From contig NZ_CP096016.1 in assembly GCF_023650515.1 (NCBI RefSeq), positions 3,846,001-3,910,000 on the forward strand: DNA of 64,000 bases, read 5' to 3'. Position 1 is the stretch's first letter, and the number at the start of each line of letters is the position of its first letter. The DNA is from Alkalimarinus coralli (GTDB lineage Bacteria > Pseudomonadota > Gammaproteobacteria > Pseudomonadales > Oleiphilaceae). The notes beneath the pieces were generated by a model. That model searched no databases and was not told the origin of the DNA. It saw only the letters and a list, made by a program, of their open reading frames with translations. Below, piece after piece: positions 35,891 to 45,335 of this stretch. The position numbers and the translations under genes were made by a program.

Positions 35891-36511
35891 ATGAACTGGG
35901 ATACGATTGTTAAAGAGTTTATTTCGCTGTGGGTCGTTATCGACCCCATTGGTTCGATCCCGGTTTTTATTGCCATAACGACGGGCTTGCAGGCATCAAT
36001 GCAGCGAAAGATAGCCATCAAAGCCGCTTCAATTGCGGCGGCGATATTGCTATTTTTTCTGGTGTTGGGTCAGTTACTGCTTGAACAACTCAGTATTTCT
36101 CTTGATGCCTTTCAAATTGCAGGCGGCATTGTGCTGTTTCTATTTGCCCTAACGATGATCTTTGGTGACAGTAAACCCGACGAAGAGAAGAAACAGATTC
36201 AAGGTAATATTGGCCACTTGGCGGTATTTCCGCTGGCGATTCCATCGTTGGCTTCTCCCGGGGCGATGCTTTCAGTGGTGATGCTTACCGATAACCATCG
36301 TTTCTCGCTGCAAGAGCAGATTGTTACCGCTCTGGTGATGCTATCGGTCATATTTATTACGCTTATTCTGTTTCTAATGGCAGGGCCTATTCAAAGAGTT
36401 ATCGGCAACGCGGGCGCCAGCGTTGTGAGTCGTGTGATGGGGCTTATTTTGGCATCGGTTGCAGTGAATAATATCTTGATTGGCATTACTGCCTACTTCC
36501 AGCTGGGCTAG
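35891..36511 (+). CDS. MarC-family integral membrane protein
   Basis: A 206-residue protein with six hydrophobic helices and the family signatures VVIDPIGSIPVF near the start and PLAIPSLASPGAM in the middle. Function of MarC/UPF0056 proteins is unsettled; a transport role has been proposed. It diverges from phnC, sharing a 251-base intergenic region. Confidence 0.92.
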   Translation: MNWDTIVKEFISLWVVIDPIGSIPVFIAITTGLQASMQRKIAIKAASIAAAILLFFLVLGQLLLEQLSISLDAFQIAGGIVLFLFALTMIFGDSKPDEEKKQIQGNIGHLAVFPLAIPSLASPGAMLSVVMLTDNHRFSLQEQIVTALVMLSVIFITLILFLMAGPIQRVIGNAGASVVSRVMGLILASVAVNNILIGITAYFQLG

Positions 36512-36536
36512 GAACTAAGAACTAAGAACTAAGAAC
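36512..36536. repeat. Heptamer tandem repeat
   Basis: GAACTAA repeated three times from 36512 to 36532, then a partial GAAC. It starts right at the stop codon of the marC-like gene. Confidence 0.75.
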
Positions 36537-36551
36537 AGACATCAATGCCCC

Positions 36552-38471
36552 TTACTCAATCCCCAGTTGCAACTCGTAGGCGGGTTCTGCGGTGGGGTCA
36601 TTAGTGTTCATCATCAAGATCATTCTGCTTTTGCCTGTTGGCGTATAACCGGCAGCGATGGTTTGTTCAATCAGTCGCCCCCATGCATCTGGAATGCCCG
36701 CGCCCGGGCCATTATAAACAAGGTAGGTACACTTGAAGGCGGCAGCTTTCTTTGCTCTGTAAGGCCCTTTGTTTCTTGGTTTACCTTTGTATGGGAACGC
36801 TAAACGGAACTTGAGCGGCTCTCCTTCTGCAATTTTATCGTTAAAAAGAATATGCAGTGACCCATCAATAGAACCACCCGACTTCACCAACGCGGCTCCC
36901 GCCCTAAAGGCATTCTTTTTAATAGAGGCGGCAATATCCTCCGCCTTTACCGATAGCTTAAGGCCATAAAGTGACTGTGCCGCTATGGATTTGGTTTTTA
37001 CGGTGATCGTTGACGCTACTTCAGGCTTTGCTGAATCAGCATCTTTGACGTTGTCAGGGGTCGGGTTGGCTGCTGGTTGCTTGGTAATATTGGCGTATCT
37101 CACCGTTCGGTTTTGTGGATGGCAGGGGCCGGTTATCTCGCTTAACTCGTCTCCGGTAGCAGCATCAGCCCCCATAAACTCCAGCCACTGCCGCGCCTTT
37201 TCACCCTTCCCTCCTAACAGTGTTGCATTAATAAATGAGCGTCGGGCTGCGGCTTTATCATCCAGCTTTAGCTGGCTAACACCCAACAGTAGATTGGCGT
37301 GGCTGACATACCGGTCATCTAACACGTTGCGACAAGCGGCAAGCATGGTGTTGTTCATATCCTTCCACTGTGACTGCTCCATCTGCAATTGCGCAAGGCG
37401 TATAAACAGATCCATGTCTGTGATTCGGCTAATGGATTGCTTAAGGGTATTGGCCGCTTTCTCTTTGTCCCGGGCCTGCAACCAGTACTCAAAAGTTCGC
37501 TGTAAATTGGCCTCATTATTCTCTACTTCACCTTGGGCCATCGCTTGCTCCAATACTCTAGCCCCTTTTGCGGCAGCCTGATTGGCAACATACAGGTCTG
37601 CCAGCAATATAATATCCTGAGAACCAAACGGGAGTTTTTTCTGCCTGGCTAACGCCAGCTGGTCAAGTGCCTGTTTACGCTTATCCTGGCGCAGAAATAC
37701 AGACGTTAGCTGCCGCCAATAATTGAATGTTTTGGGGTATAGCTGAATCAATCGTTGCAGCACACGCTCACTCTGGAGGTAGCTACCGGCGTTGTAATAC
37801 AAGGCCAGCATTTGGTTAAGCTGTGCCTCGGTTAACGGGGTTTGTTTTCCAGAATTAGCGTTAGGTTCTAGCTGCCTGCTGGATTGCGAAGCTGAAGTTG
37901 AAGGCGAACCCAGCGGTATACTATCCAGCGTTTCAACCGCCGATAAGTAGTCTTGAGTACCGAAATAAGACTGGGCCAGCAGAATTTTTGAGTCGACATC
38001 CATTCCCCCGGGAGTACTCTGCTGGTCTAATTGTTGGGACGCCGATAGTACTCGCAAGTTCTCTTGCAGCCGATTGAACGTTGCAATAGCCTGGTGGTAT
38101 TGTTCTTCGATAACATAGATGCTCGCCAGTTCTTTTAATAACTGAGAGTTAACAACTTCAGATAGTCCGCCTGCTTCAAGCGCGGCATTATAATATTCAA
38201 TGGCTTTAGCATAGTTCTTCTGCTCAACGTATTGGTGCGCCAGGTAACGACCGGTGGTGGATTTGCTATACGCATCGGTCATACCGTTAATCTGCTGTTC
38301 CAATTCCTGCAAAGATAGAACGGTCGACTCATCCAACTTAATATTAGGGTCGAGATATACCTTACTGCGATAATAGTCCGCCGAAACAGCATGGCTCAAA
38401 AGCACAGATAGCAGTACAATCGCTTTGACAAACGAAACATAACCGCCCCCAGTCGCCATATGCACGCTCAT
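36552..38471 (-). CDS. TPR-repeat periplasmic protein of the TonB2 cluster
   Basis: A 639-residue exported protein: signal peptide at about 13-31, then a series of tetratricopeptide repeats (YVEQKNYAKAIEYYNAAL, QYHQAIATFNRL, DKRKQALDQLALAR and more) covering 60-420. A C-terminal domain at about 490-639 is unrecognised. It overlaps tonB by 4 bases. In Vibrio and relatives, the equivalent gene sits last in this cluster and is needed with TtpC for TonB2-dependent iron uptake. The protein probably contacts the TonB complex in the periplasm. Confidence 0.8.
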   Translation of the reverse strand: MSVHMATGGGYVSFVKAIVLLSVLLSHAVSADYYRSKVYLDPNIKLDESTVLSLQELEQQINGMTDAYSKSTTGRYLAHQYVEQKNYAKAIEYYNAALEAGGLSEVVNSQLLKELASIYVIEEQYHQAIATFNRLQENLRVLSASQQLDQQSTPGGMDVDSKILLAQSYFGTQDYLSAVETLDSIPLGSPSTSASQSSRQLEPNANSGKQTPLTEAQLNQMLALYYNAGSYLQSERVLQRLIQLYPKTFNYWRQLTSVFLRQDKRKQALDQLALARQKKLPFGSQDIILLADLYVANQAAAKGARVLEQAMAQGEVENNEANLQRTFEYWLQARDKEKAANTLKQSISRITDMDLFIRLAQLQMEQSQWKDMNNTMLAACRNVLDDRYVSHANLLLGVSQLKLDDKAAARRSFINATLLGGKGEKARQWLEFMGADAATGDELSEITGPCHPQNRTVRYANITKQPAANPTPDNVKDADSAKPEVASTITVKTKSIAAQSLYGLKLSVKAEDIAASIKKNAFRAGAALVKSGGSIDGSLHILFNDKIAEGEPLKFRLAFPYKGKPRNKGPYRAKKAAAFKCTYLVYNGPGAGIPDAWGRLIEQTIAAGYTPTGKSRMILMMNTNDPTAEPAYELQLGIE

Positions 38472-39190
38472 CGGTAAGCCACATTATCAGGGTAGTTTTT
38501 CCAGTACAGCGATATTTTTTGTGTTAATACCATATCACCGGTGTAGTTTTTTATTCCGCTTACGTCATAGCGCCACAGTGCCACAGCGCGCTTTGCCTCC
38601 TCTTCGAAGATACCTTTTGGGTTTGCATCCAGTATGCGAATATTACGTGTATGGCCTGACTGGCTTACATTAAATGCCACTAGCACCCAGCCATTAAGCT
38701 TATTCTCCCATGCCAGTTTGGGGATATTGGGACGACGTGTCGTATAAGGTGAAATTTCGATATAACCTTGGTTATCTTGACCCTCTCCGAGCAGCTCCAG
38801 GCCTTGCCCTAACGCCGGCATTGCCCACTGCCCCTGTGAGGGGCCGACATTGATCGATAGTGACCCTATGTCAATGCTTGGCATAACCTGATCACTCGCC
38901 GTAACTGGCTCAACCGACAGCGCCTGCAACCGCTCCATCTCAGGCTCTTTGTTGGCTTCTGGAATGGGCTCAGGTTCCGGTTCAGGCGGCTGCGCTTTGG
39001 GTTTGGGCGGAGCGCGGTACAACTCAACAAAGGCGGCTAACTCAATAGTTTCAACCGTTTCGGCGTCACCATGAATTAACCCTCTCATAAACAGAAAAAT
39101 TGCCAGCGTGATAGCCAGCGCAAGACTTAATATAAGCCCCCCCCTGGCAATACTTAAGGCGATATTAATGGGCGCTGACATGGCAATCAC
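38468..39190 (-). CDS. tonB: TonB2-type energy transducer
   Basis: A 240-residue inner-membrane protein with an N-terminal transmembrane helix (about 16-34), a proline/glutamate-rich linker (PPKPKAQPPEPEPEPIPE in parts) and a C-terminal TonB domain (GWVLVAFNVSQSGHTRNIRILDANP in parts). It carries proton-motive-force energy to outer-membrane receptors. Two bases from exbD. Confidence 0.92.
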   Translation of the reverse strand: MIAMSAPINIALSIARGGLILSLALAITLAIFLFMRGLIHGDAETVETIELAAFVELYRAPPKPKAQPPEPEPEPIPEANKEPEMERLQALSVEPVTASDQVMPSIDIGSLSINVGPSQGQWAMPALGQGLELLGEGQDNQGYIEISPYTTRRPNIPKLAWENKLNGWVLVAFNVSQSGHTRNIRILDANPKGIFEEEAKRAVALWRYDVSGIKNYTGDMVLTQKISLYWKNYPDNVAYR

Positions 39191-39192
39191 GC

Positions 39193-39603
39193 CTATTGCA
39201 CGTCTGTGTTTGCGGCAATGGCAATGTTATCAATGCCCGCCAACCTGATCTGATCCATAACCGCCACTAATGTGCGCGTGGCGGCATCCTGATCAGACTG
39301 AATCACCACTGAGCCTTCCGGGTTCGCCGCATGAAGTCTTGCAACTACTGTTCTGACAGAGCGAATGTCTATGGGGCGTTTATCAACCCAGATTTCTCCC
39401 TCTGCGTTAATCGCCACAAACACGTTCGCTTTCTCTTGTTTCGAGGCGGTTTGAGCTTTAGGCGTATTGACCGTTATGCCCGACTCTTTGACAAAGGAGG
39501 TGGTGACAATAAAGAAGATCAACATGATGAACACGATGTCGAGCATCGGTGTCATATCCAGTTCGGTGTCTGACTTGTTGCTGATATGTCGTCTCGCAGC
39601 CAT
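39193..39603 (-). CDS. exbD: ExbD-type biopolymer transport protein
   Basis: A 136-residue protein with one transmembrane helix containing the essential aspartate (ELDMTPMLDIVFIMLIFF, in parts, D at about 25) and a periplasmic domain. It forms the proton channel with ExbB. Confidence 0.94.
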   Translation of the reverse strand: MAARRHISNKSDTELDMTPMLDIVFIMLIFFIVTTSFVKESGITVNTPKAQTASKQEKANVFVAINAEGEIWVDKRPIDIRSVRTVVARLHAANPEGSVVIQSDQDAATRTLVAVMDQIRLAGIDNIAIAANTDVQ

Positions 39604-39625
39604 AAAACGTCCGTTATTTCTGCCG

Positions 39626-40162
39626 CTACAGCAGCATCAATTTATCTGCCAGTTTACTGGTTTCGTTATCGGCAATTTGCCTTAACCTTACCGAGAAGTA
39701 ATAGCCCGACAGCGCCACCACTAACCCCGCCATGGTTGGAATCGTCGCCAGGTAAACCCCTTGCGCCATGCTTTGCGCATTGCTGGTTCCATTCACCGCG
39801 ATAATTTCAAATACGCTAATCATGCCGGTGACTGTTCCTAATAACCCAAGCAACGGGCAAAGAATAATCAGTGTTTTAATCATTGATAACCGCGCATGCA
39901 GCCGTATCCGTACCTCTGAAATAATCGCTTCACGAATTTTATAGGCCCGCCATGACTGATGATCGCTCCGCGCTTGCCAGTCAGCGGTAATCGTCTGCGC
40001 TAACTGAGGAAAGCCTATTTTGTAAAACCAGTAGCGATCAACAATGCAACACCAAAGTAGCAGGCAAGCAGCAAAGACCGCCCAAATGATGGGGCCTCCC
40101 TGCTCAATGAATGCCTGTATGTCAGTCATTAATTGAAATAACAACGCTAAGATTGCCTGCAT
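39626..40162 (-). CDS. exbB: ExbB-type biopolymer transport protein
   Basis: A 178-residue three-helix MotA/TolQ/ExbB protein with GTVTGMISVFEII and LATIPTMAGLVVALS. It pairs with ExbD as the motor driving TonB. Nine bases from the larger ExbB-like gene upstream. Confidence 0.93.
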   Translation of the reverse strand: MQAILALLFQLMTDIQAFIEQGGPIIWAVFAACLLLWCCIVDRYWFYKIGFPQLAQTITADWQARSDHQSWRAYKIREAIISEVRIRLHARLSMIKTLIILCPLLGLLGTVTGMISVFEIIAVNGTSNAQSMAQGVYLATIPTMAGLVVALSGYYFSVRLRQIADNETSKLADKLMLL

Positions 40163-40171
40163 ATCCGTGCT

Positions 40172-41554
40172 TTAGTCTACTTTAGATGATTGGGATTCCA
40201 TCAACCGCGCCATCAGCCCTGCGCTCTGCTCATCCAGGCGCTGCACCATATTACCGGCCAACGATGACACCAGGTTGTGGCCAAATAGCAACGGAATTGC
40301 AACAATCAGCCCCAACACCGTCGTGACCAAGGCTTGAGAGATTCCCCCCGCCATCAACTTAGGGTCGCCACTACCAAATAAGCTAATCGCCTGAAAGGTC
40401 ACGATCATCCCCGTCACAGTCCCCAGTAGGCCGAGCAGCGGCGATATCGCGGCTAATAGTTTGATTAAATTATGGCTTCGTTCTAATCGCGAAACTTCTG
40501 CCAACACCGCTTCGTCCAACTTATACTGAATTTTATCGTCACCCGCCTTAAATGCGCTGGCACTCAACAGGATACGGCCCAACGGGTTTTTATTTGAGGG
40601 TTGATCAATGCGGGCCATCTGGCGACGCATGGCCCCATGAATAAAGGCCAGGTATAACGCGCGCCAAAGTGTTATCAGCAGCCCCAAAAGACCGAGGCCA
40701 ATAATAATATAACCAATGACTCCCCCTTGCTCGACGCGCTCCTGGAGGGTCGGCGTATAGGTCATCAGCCCCATCAGGCTTCCCCCCGTAGGGTCAATCA
40801 CCACTGGCAACAACTGCCCCGCCGACGATGAAAACTCGGCAGCTTCTCTTACGTGCTGGCTGGATGGCTGCCGACTTAGCGCTAACAGTTCGCCAGTCTC
40901 AGGAACATAACGCAGGAAGTCGCCTTCACTAAAGGCGGTAAAGGTGCCCAGGCGCAGAATATCCCGGTTTTCTACATGGCCATCTCGAGTCACCACAGGC
41001 CCTTCGTAGCGCGCAATTTTACCGGACTCTGTCATCTCCTCCTGCACCAGCAACCAGAGCTGTTCAAGCTCTTGCATAGAGGCCAGTCGATCAGTTTGCA
41101 GCAATGCATTCATCTGTTCAGTTCGTGCGGGTTTTTGGGTCGTTACCATTGAGTCTTGCAACGCTGCTGAAAAGTCGCCCGCCATTGAGGTGTAGATGCT
41201 GTAGATATCCCCCAGCTCCTGCTTCTTTTTCAGCAATGCCTGTTGTGCCTGTTTGATACGCTCGGCATTCTCAGCGGTCTGCTTTTTAAGTGGATTGTTG
41301 CCAACCTGCGATGCTTCAAACTTTTTCTTTGCTTCTGCCAACAAGGCCTGCTGCCGGTTTTTCTGTTTAATAAACGCTTGTTCTCGCTGCTTATTAAGTT
41401 GCGCTTCTTGCTGGCGGTTTTTTTTCACCGTTTCAAGCAGCTCATCCAAATCACTAATCGGCTGAACATTATCGGCAGCCCATAACGTATTGGATGACGA
41501 CATGAAAACGAACAAAACGTACCATACCGTCTTTATTGCCATTAAATTTTTCAT
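40172..41554 (-). CDS. TtpC-like MotA/TolQ/ExbB protein with periplasmic coiled coil
   Basis: A 460-residue protein: signal peptide (1-26), a long glutamine/lysine-rich coiled coil (about 30-130), a soluble periplasmic part, then a C-terminal ExbB domain with helices at about 278-300, 370-395 and 410-430 (GTVTGMIVTFQAI). This matches TtpC of Vibrio TonB2 systems, a fourth component needed besides ExbB, ExbD and TonB. It overlaps the DUF3450 gene by 4 bases. Confidence 0.88.
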   Translation of the reverse strand: MKNLMAIKTVWYVLFVFMSSSNTLWAADNVQPISDLDELLETVKKNRQQEAQLNKQREQAFIKQKNRQQALLAEAKKKFEASQVGNNPLKKQTAENAERIKQAQQALLKKKQELGDIYSIYTSMAGDFSAALQDSMVTTQKPARTEQMNALLQTDRLASMQELEQLWLLVQEEMTESGKIARYEGPVVTRDGHVENRDILRLGTFTAFSEGDFLRYVPETGELLALSRQPSSQHVREAAEFSSSAGQLLPVVIDPTGGSLMGLMTYTPTLQERVEQGGVIGYIIIGLGLLGLLITLWRALYLAFIHGAMRRQMARIDQPSNKNPLGRILLSASAFKAGDDKIQYKLDEAVLAEVSRLERSHNLIKLLAAISPLLGLLGTVTGMIVTFQAISLFGSGDPKLMAGGISQALVTTVLGLIVAIPLLFGHNLVSSLAGNMVQRLDEQSAGLMARLMESQSSKVD

Positions 41555-42306
41555 TCTGACATCACCATTGGCAGCCTCAGCAATTTTGGTGCAACCTGAT
41601 TGCTGGCAACACGAATCGCATCAGATATATTTCGGGCATATTCATCAGGCAATGTCTGCCACTCTCTTGCCTGCTGATTCCAGTAGGCAGAAGTAACGCC
41701 ATCCAGCGTTCGATAGTAGAGCGCGACCCGGCCAATTCTTAAAAACTCAACCGAGATATCCTCTCCATCACGTTCTAAAGTATCGCGATACGACTCAACC
41801 GAACGGCCGTAGTCATTTTCAATTTGAAACGCTTCCAGTAACAAGCGGTATTTATCGGGCAATGGCAGACTCGGGTTTCGCAGATGCTGCTTAAGCTGAA
41901 TCACACCATTAACACGCGCTTCCTGATGAAACGGCAAATCCAGCACCACAAACTTTTCTAACGCATCGGCCATACTGCTCATCAGCGGCATGATTCTCAG
42001 TTGCGTAATGTTGATTTCATCGATCTGCTTTTGCAGTGATTTCAGTTCTTTTTCCTGATCGGCTTTCAGCTGTTTTAACTGAAAGTTATAGGTATTCTGG
42101 TACTCTGTATTGAGGGTGATCTGCTGGTACTCTTCCAGCATTTTCTGGGTCTGTAACGCCAAACGATCAATGCGCTGTTGGGATGAAATGGCATTTTCGT
42201 TGGTTTTTCCTACCACCTTCAAACTATCATCAACCGTTGCCGCCCAAAGTGAAGCGGAGCTCCACCCTGACAATAGCCACAACAGCACCATAAACCGGTT
42301 TTTCAT
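41551..42306 (-). CDS. DUF3450 periplasmic coiled-coil protein
   Basis: A 251-residue exported protein with a signal peptide (cleavage near LWA at about 20-23) and a coiled coil at about 40-100. LRIGRVALYYRTLDG and YWNQQAREW are typical of DUF3450. It is the first gene of the six-gene TonB2-type operon; its role is unknown, but the gene always occurs with this cluster type. Confidence 0.9.
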   Translation of the reverse strand: MKNRFMVLLWLLSGWSSASLWAATVDDSLKVVGKTNENAISSQQRIDRLALQTQKMLEEYQQITLNTEYQNTYNFQLKQLKADQEKELKSLQKQIDEINITQLRIMPLMSSMADALEKFVVLDLPFHQEARVNGVIQLKQHLRNPSLPLPDKYRLLLEAFQIENDYGRSVESYRDTLERDGEDISVEFLRIGRVALYYRTLDGVTSAYWNQQAREWQTLPDEYARNISDAIRVASNQVAPKLLRLPMVMSE

Positions 42307-42331
42307 AACGTGTTAACCATTCATTACTGAA

Positions 42332-43339
42332 TTAAAGGCCGCCCTTAAGTTGCTTTCGGTATTGGCCCGGTGTTTGATCTGTCCACTTTTTAAACGCCCT
42401 TTGGAAAGCACTCTGATCAGAAAAACCAAGTAAGAATGTTATTTCTGAAAAGTCGACCATGTCATCTTCTATCTGTTTTAGTGCCAGCGCCTTGCGGGTT
42501 TCGTCTAATACGCCCTGATAGGTTAGCGCTTCTTCTTTAAGCTTGCGTTGCAGCTGCCGCTCAGATAAATCCATAGTAGCCGCGATATGCCTCAGGCTCA
42601 CCTCGCCACTTTGTAAATGAGCTGAGATAGCGGCTTTAACCTGATCAACAAATGAGTCAGCGCTATTCAGCTGGAGCAACAAACGCTCGGCATATTTATC
42701 CAGCATCGCCAGCATCATCGGGTCATACTGCCTGAGAGACAACTTAAGAAACGAGGCGGGAAAAGTTACCTTCACCCGGTCACCGCCAAATGTGACCGGG
42801 CAGCGAAAAATGCGCTGATGCTCAACCACGCTAGCAGGAATTTCATGTTTAAACTGTATCGAACTGGGCGATAGATCAGTACCACTAATCCAGCGGGCAA
42901 AGGTGACCCAGCTGGCAACATTCTCTTCAGCAATATGACGTGTGGCTTCGGGGGCACAGGTGTCCCAGGTCAGCTCAACCTGACCGTCTGAGATTTGATA
43001 ACGAGACATCGCCACGTTGCACACCAGGTTTTCATAGCGGGTATGACGCTGCACCGCTTCTTCCAGAGTTTTGCAGTTCATAATCGACAACCCCAACACA
43101 CCATATTGGTTAGGTTTAATCTGCTCCCCTACATGCAGGCCGATATCGCTATCGCCTGTTAATCTCTCTGCTTCATAAAGCATCTGGTTAAAATGCTCAA
43201 CCGGCAGGCGCGATTGAAAGTTCTCAATCATTTCCTCATCAATTTTATAACGCGCGAGAAAGCGCTCGGTATCAATATTACGTAACCGCAAAAAATCGAT
43301 AAGGCCGCGAAGGTAAGCAGCAGAGATTTGACTTGTCAT
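42332..43339 (-). CDS. AraC-family transcriptional regulator (arabinose-binding-like N-terminus)
   Basis: A 335-residue regulator. The N-terminal part (about 15-200) is the sensor type found in OruR/ArgR-like AraC proteins (GVLGLSIMNCKTLEEAVQ). The C-terminal helix-turn-helix pair covers about 235-330 (LSERQLQRKLKEEALTYQ and ITFLLGFSDQSAFQRAFKKW). It diverges from the sterol-desaturase-like gene and probably controls it. It lies 25 bases upstream of the DUF3450 gene on the same strand, so cotranscription with the TonB cluster is possible. Confidence 0.92.
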   Translation of the reverse strand: MTSQISAAYLRGLIDFLRLRNIDTERFLARYKIDEEMIENFQSRLPVEHFNQMLYEAERLTGDSDIGLHVGEQIKPNQYGVLGLSIMNCKTLEEAVQRHTRYENLVCNVAMSRYQISDGQVELTWDTCAPEATRHIAEENVASWVTFARWISGTDLSPSSIQFKHEIPASVVEHQRIFRCPVTFGGDRVKVTFPASFLKLSLRQYDPMMLAMLDKYAERLLLQLNSADSFVDQVKAAISAHLQSGEVSLRHIAATMDLSERQLQRKLKEEALTYQGVLDETRKALALKQIEDDMVDFSEITFLLGFSDQSAFQRAFKKWTDQTPGQYRKQLKGGL

Positions 43340-43514
43340 CGTTGTGTTGTCGTTTATCTCAGGTCGTTTTGTTTGTCGTGTTTAGTCAATAAGGTTGGCG
43401 TGTAAGTTCTATATCGAATAATGACCATACCCCATAATGAGTGTCATCATCAAATAATAGGCGGGCATTTAAAGACTCGCTAATAAAACCAGCATAATTC
43501 CAGGAGGACACCGT

Positions 43515-44414
43515 ATGGAATTTAATGTTCAGTATATTTTGTTTGCCTTTGCGCCGATCTTTTTTGGCTTCATTATTTGGGAAGTCTGGTACCTCAAAGG
43601 ACGTAAATCGGAGTATCCAACAGCTCAATATAGCTGGGCTGACACCTTGTCCAACGGTGTACTTGCACTTATGCATGAAGCAGCTGACGCCATCGCAGCC
43701 ATTGGTATTATGGTGGTTTACAACACCTTGTTCGGCTATCACCTGTTCGAGATAGAGAACACCGTCTGGAGCATTTTGCTGTTATTTGTCATGCAGGATT
43801 TTCTCTACTACTGGTTTCACCGTGCCAGCCACCGTATCCGTTGGTTTTGGGCATCTCACGTGGTGCATCACTCGTCAGAGTCGCTTAACTTTTCAACCGC
43901 CTTTCGCCAGAGCGCAACCTACCCTATATCGGGCATGTGGTTGTTCTGGTTACCCTTGATCGCGCTGGGCTTTCAGCCTGAAACAGTGATTGCCGTGGTA
44001 CTGTTCAACCTGGCTTATCAATTTTTTATCCATACTCAGGTTGCGCCTAAACTGGGGTGGATAGAGTTCATTTTTAATACGCCTTCTCACCACCGGGTGC
44101 ATCATGCCCGCAACCCTGAATATATCGATCAAAACTATGCCGGGACTCTCATTATCTGGGATCGACTATTTGGCACCTTTGTCGAAGAGAAAGACGAATT
44201 GCCCTGCGAATACGGGATTACCGACCAGATACAGACCCATAACCCCATCACCTTAACGCTTCACGAATGGCAGGCAATGTTGAAGGACGTGTGCGCGCCA
44301 AACCAGAGTCTCTGGCATCGAGTAAAGCACTTATGGGCGCCGCCAGAATGGGGAAAGAACAAGGAAAAAACGGAGGAAAATAAAGGTTTTCTGCATACCC
44401 GGGCTCAAAGTTAA
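43515..44414 (+). CDS. Sterol desaturase / fatty acid hydroxylase superfamily protein
   Basis: A 299-residue membrane di-iron enzyme. The histidine boxes HRASH (102-106), HVVHH (115-119) and HHRVHH (192-197) lie between hydrophobic helices. The family oxidises lipid or sterol-like substrates at a C-H bond; the substrate here is unknown. AGGAGG precedes the ATG with good spacing. The neighbouring divergent AraC-type gene is the likely regulator. Confidence 0.9.
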   Translation: MEFNVQYILFAFAPIFFGFIIWEVWYLKGRKSEYPTAQYSWADTLSNGVLALMHEAADAIAAIGIMVVYNTLFGYHLFEIENTVWSILLLFVMQDFLYYWFHRASHRIRWFWASHVVHHSSESLNFSTAFRQSATYPISGMWLFWLPLIALGFQPETVIAVVLFNLAYQFFIHTQVAPKLGWIEFIFNTPSHHRVHHARNPEYIDQNYAGTLIIWDRLFGTFVEEKDELPCEYGITDQIQTHNPITLTLHEWQAMLKDVCAPNQSLWHRVKHLWAPPEWGKNKEKTEENKGFLHTRAQS

Positions 44415-44506
44415 GGGCTTGCCATTCACCAACAGTTAGCATCTAATAACCTCGCAAGCTAAATAGCTAACGAGTAACCATCCATAGGTTAACTGATATG
44501 ATCTAT

Positions 44507-44580
44507 GTCACCCTCGCGCAGGCGGGGGGCCAGCTTTTAGTTCCTTAATAACGGTAGATTCCCGCCTTCGCGGGAATGAC
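44507..44580. repeat. dRS3-like inverted repeat pair
   Basis: A degenerate copy at 44507-44532 faces a perfect copy in opposite orientation with core 44558-44577. Confidence 0.8.
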
Positions 44581-44652
44581 AATGGTTTCCTAACCAATAC
44601 TTGCTAGATTAGCGATATCCGTAATGTCCACAATTAATGACAGAGTTTAAAT

Positions 44653-45036
44653 ATGAGCGACAACGAACTAAAAAGCGTACTGGAGTTGGATTGTGAGGAA
44701 CGATACGACTACTTCTTGAGTGTCGTCGGCGAAGAGAAAGAGATTTGGATACTGGTTAATAGTGACCAGCAATTTCTAAAAATATACGCAGAAGATGACG
44801 GATTTGAATATTTGCCTGTTTGGCCAGCCTCAGATTTTGCAGAAGCGTATTGTAAAGACACTGATGACCTTTCACCAAAGTGTATTTCACTACCGGAGTT
44901 CTTCGAGAAGTGGGTCTCCGGCCTAATGAAAGACGGGATAGAAATCGGCGTGCTGCCAGGTTTGGATGAGGACGTGTGGGTAACACCGCCTTCTGAACTG
45001 CAAAAAGATCTACAAGAAGAGTTATCTAATTTTTAA
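44653..45036 (+). CDS. DUF2750 family protein
   Basis: A 127-residue acidic cytosolic protein. EIWILVNSDQQFLKI and FEYLPVWPASDFAEAYC are the conserved segments of DUF2750, a family of unknown function. No operon partner: a 299-base gap follows. Confidence 0.85.
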   Translation: MSDNELKSVLELDCEERYDYFLSVVGEEKEIWILVNSDQQFLKIYAEDDGFEYLPVWPASDFAEAYCKDTDDLSPKCISLPEFFEKWVSGLMKDGIEIGVLPGLDEDVWVTPPSELQKDLQEELSNF

Positions 45037-45335
45037 TAGCTCACTGAATGCTACAGGGCAGCAGCGGCAAGAGCTGTCCTGCGCAGGAATAGTCTAAAAA
45101 GTTCGCCTTATATAGGTTATTGAAGTGTATGAAAGAATACCCAATAATGTGCCATAAATTTTACGAATTGTGATGCGCTTTAGGGTTTCGAAATTCAAGT
45201 ATGCTTGAAATTTGAGGAGTAAAACCTATAATTACTCCCAACAATACCCGCCCAGGCTATGTTCTCCGGAATACCCTCAAACTGGCGGGTTATTTGTTTC
45301 TGACCCTTTAAAAATAAAATAATCAAGGGGTTAGT
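45037..45335. other. Intergenic region at the left edge of the defence module
   Basis: Contains three inverted repeats: AAATTCAAG...CTTGAAATTT at 45191-45213, GGAGT...ACTCC at 45216-45238, and ACCCGCC...GGCGGGT (45246-45252 with 45284-45290) followed by a T-rich stretch. The last may terminate or attenuate transcription before the Abi gene. The sequence is A/T-richer than its surroundings, as often at island edges. Confidence 0.55.

Noticed and set aside
36985-37581. A 198-codon open frame on the plus strand.
   Set aside because: It lies antisense inside the TPR protein gene, which has clear repeats and operon overlap; the plus-strand translation shows no domain.
43386-43742. A 118-codon minus-strand frame opposite the desaturase start.
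   Set aside because: It overlaps the gene with AGGAGG and histidine boxes and has no supporting feature.
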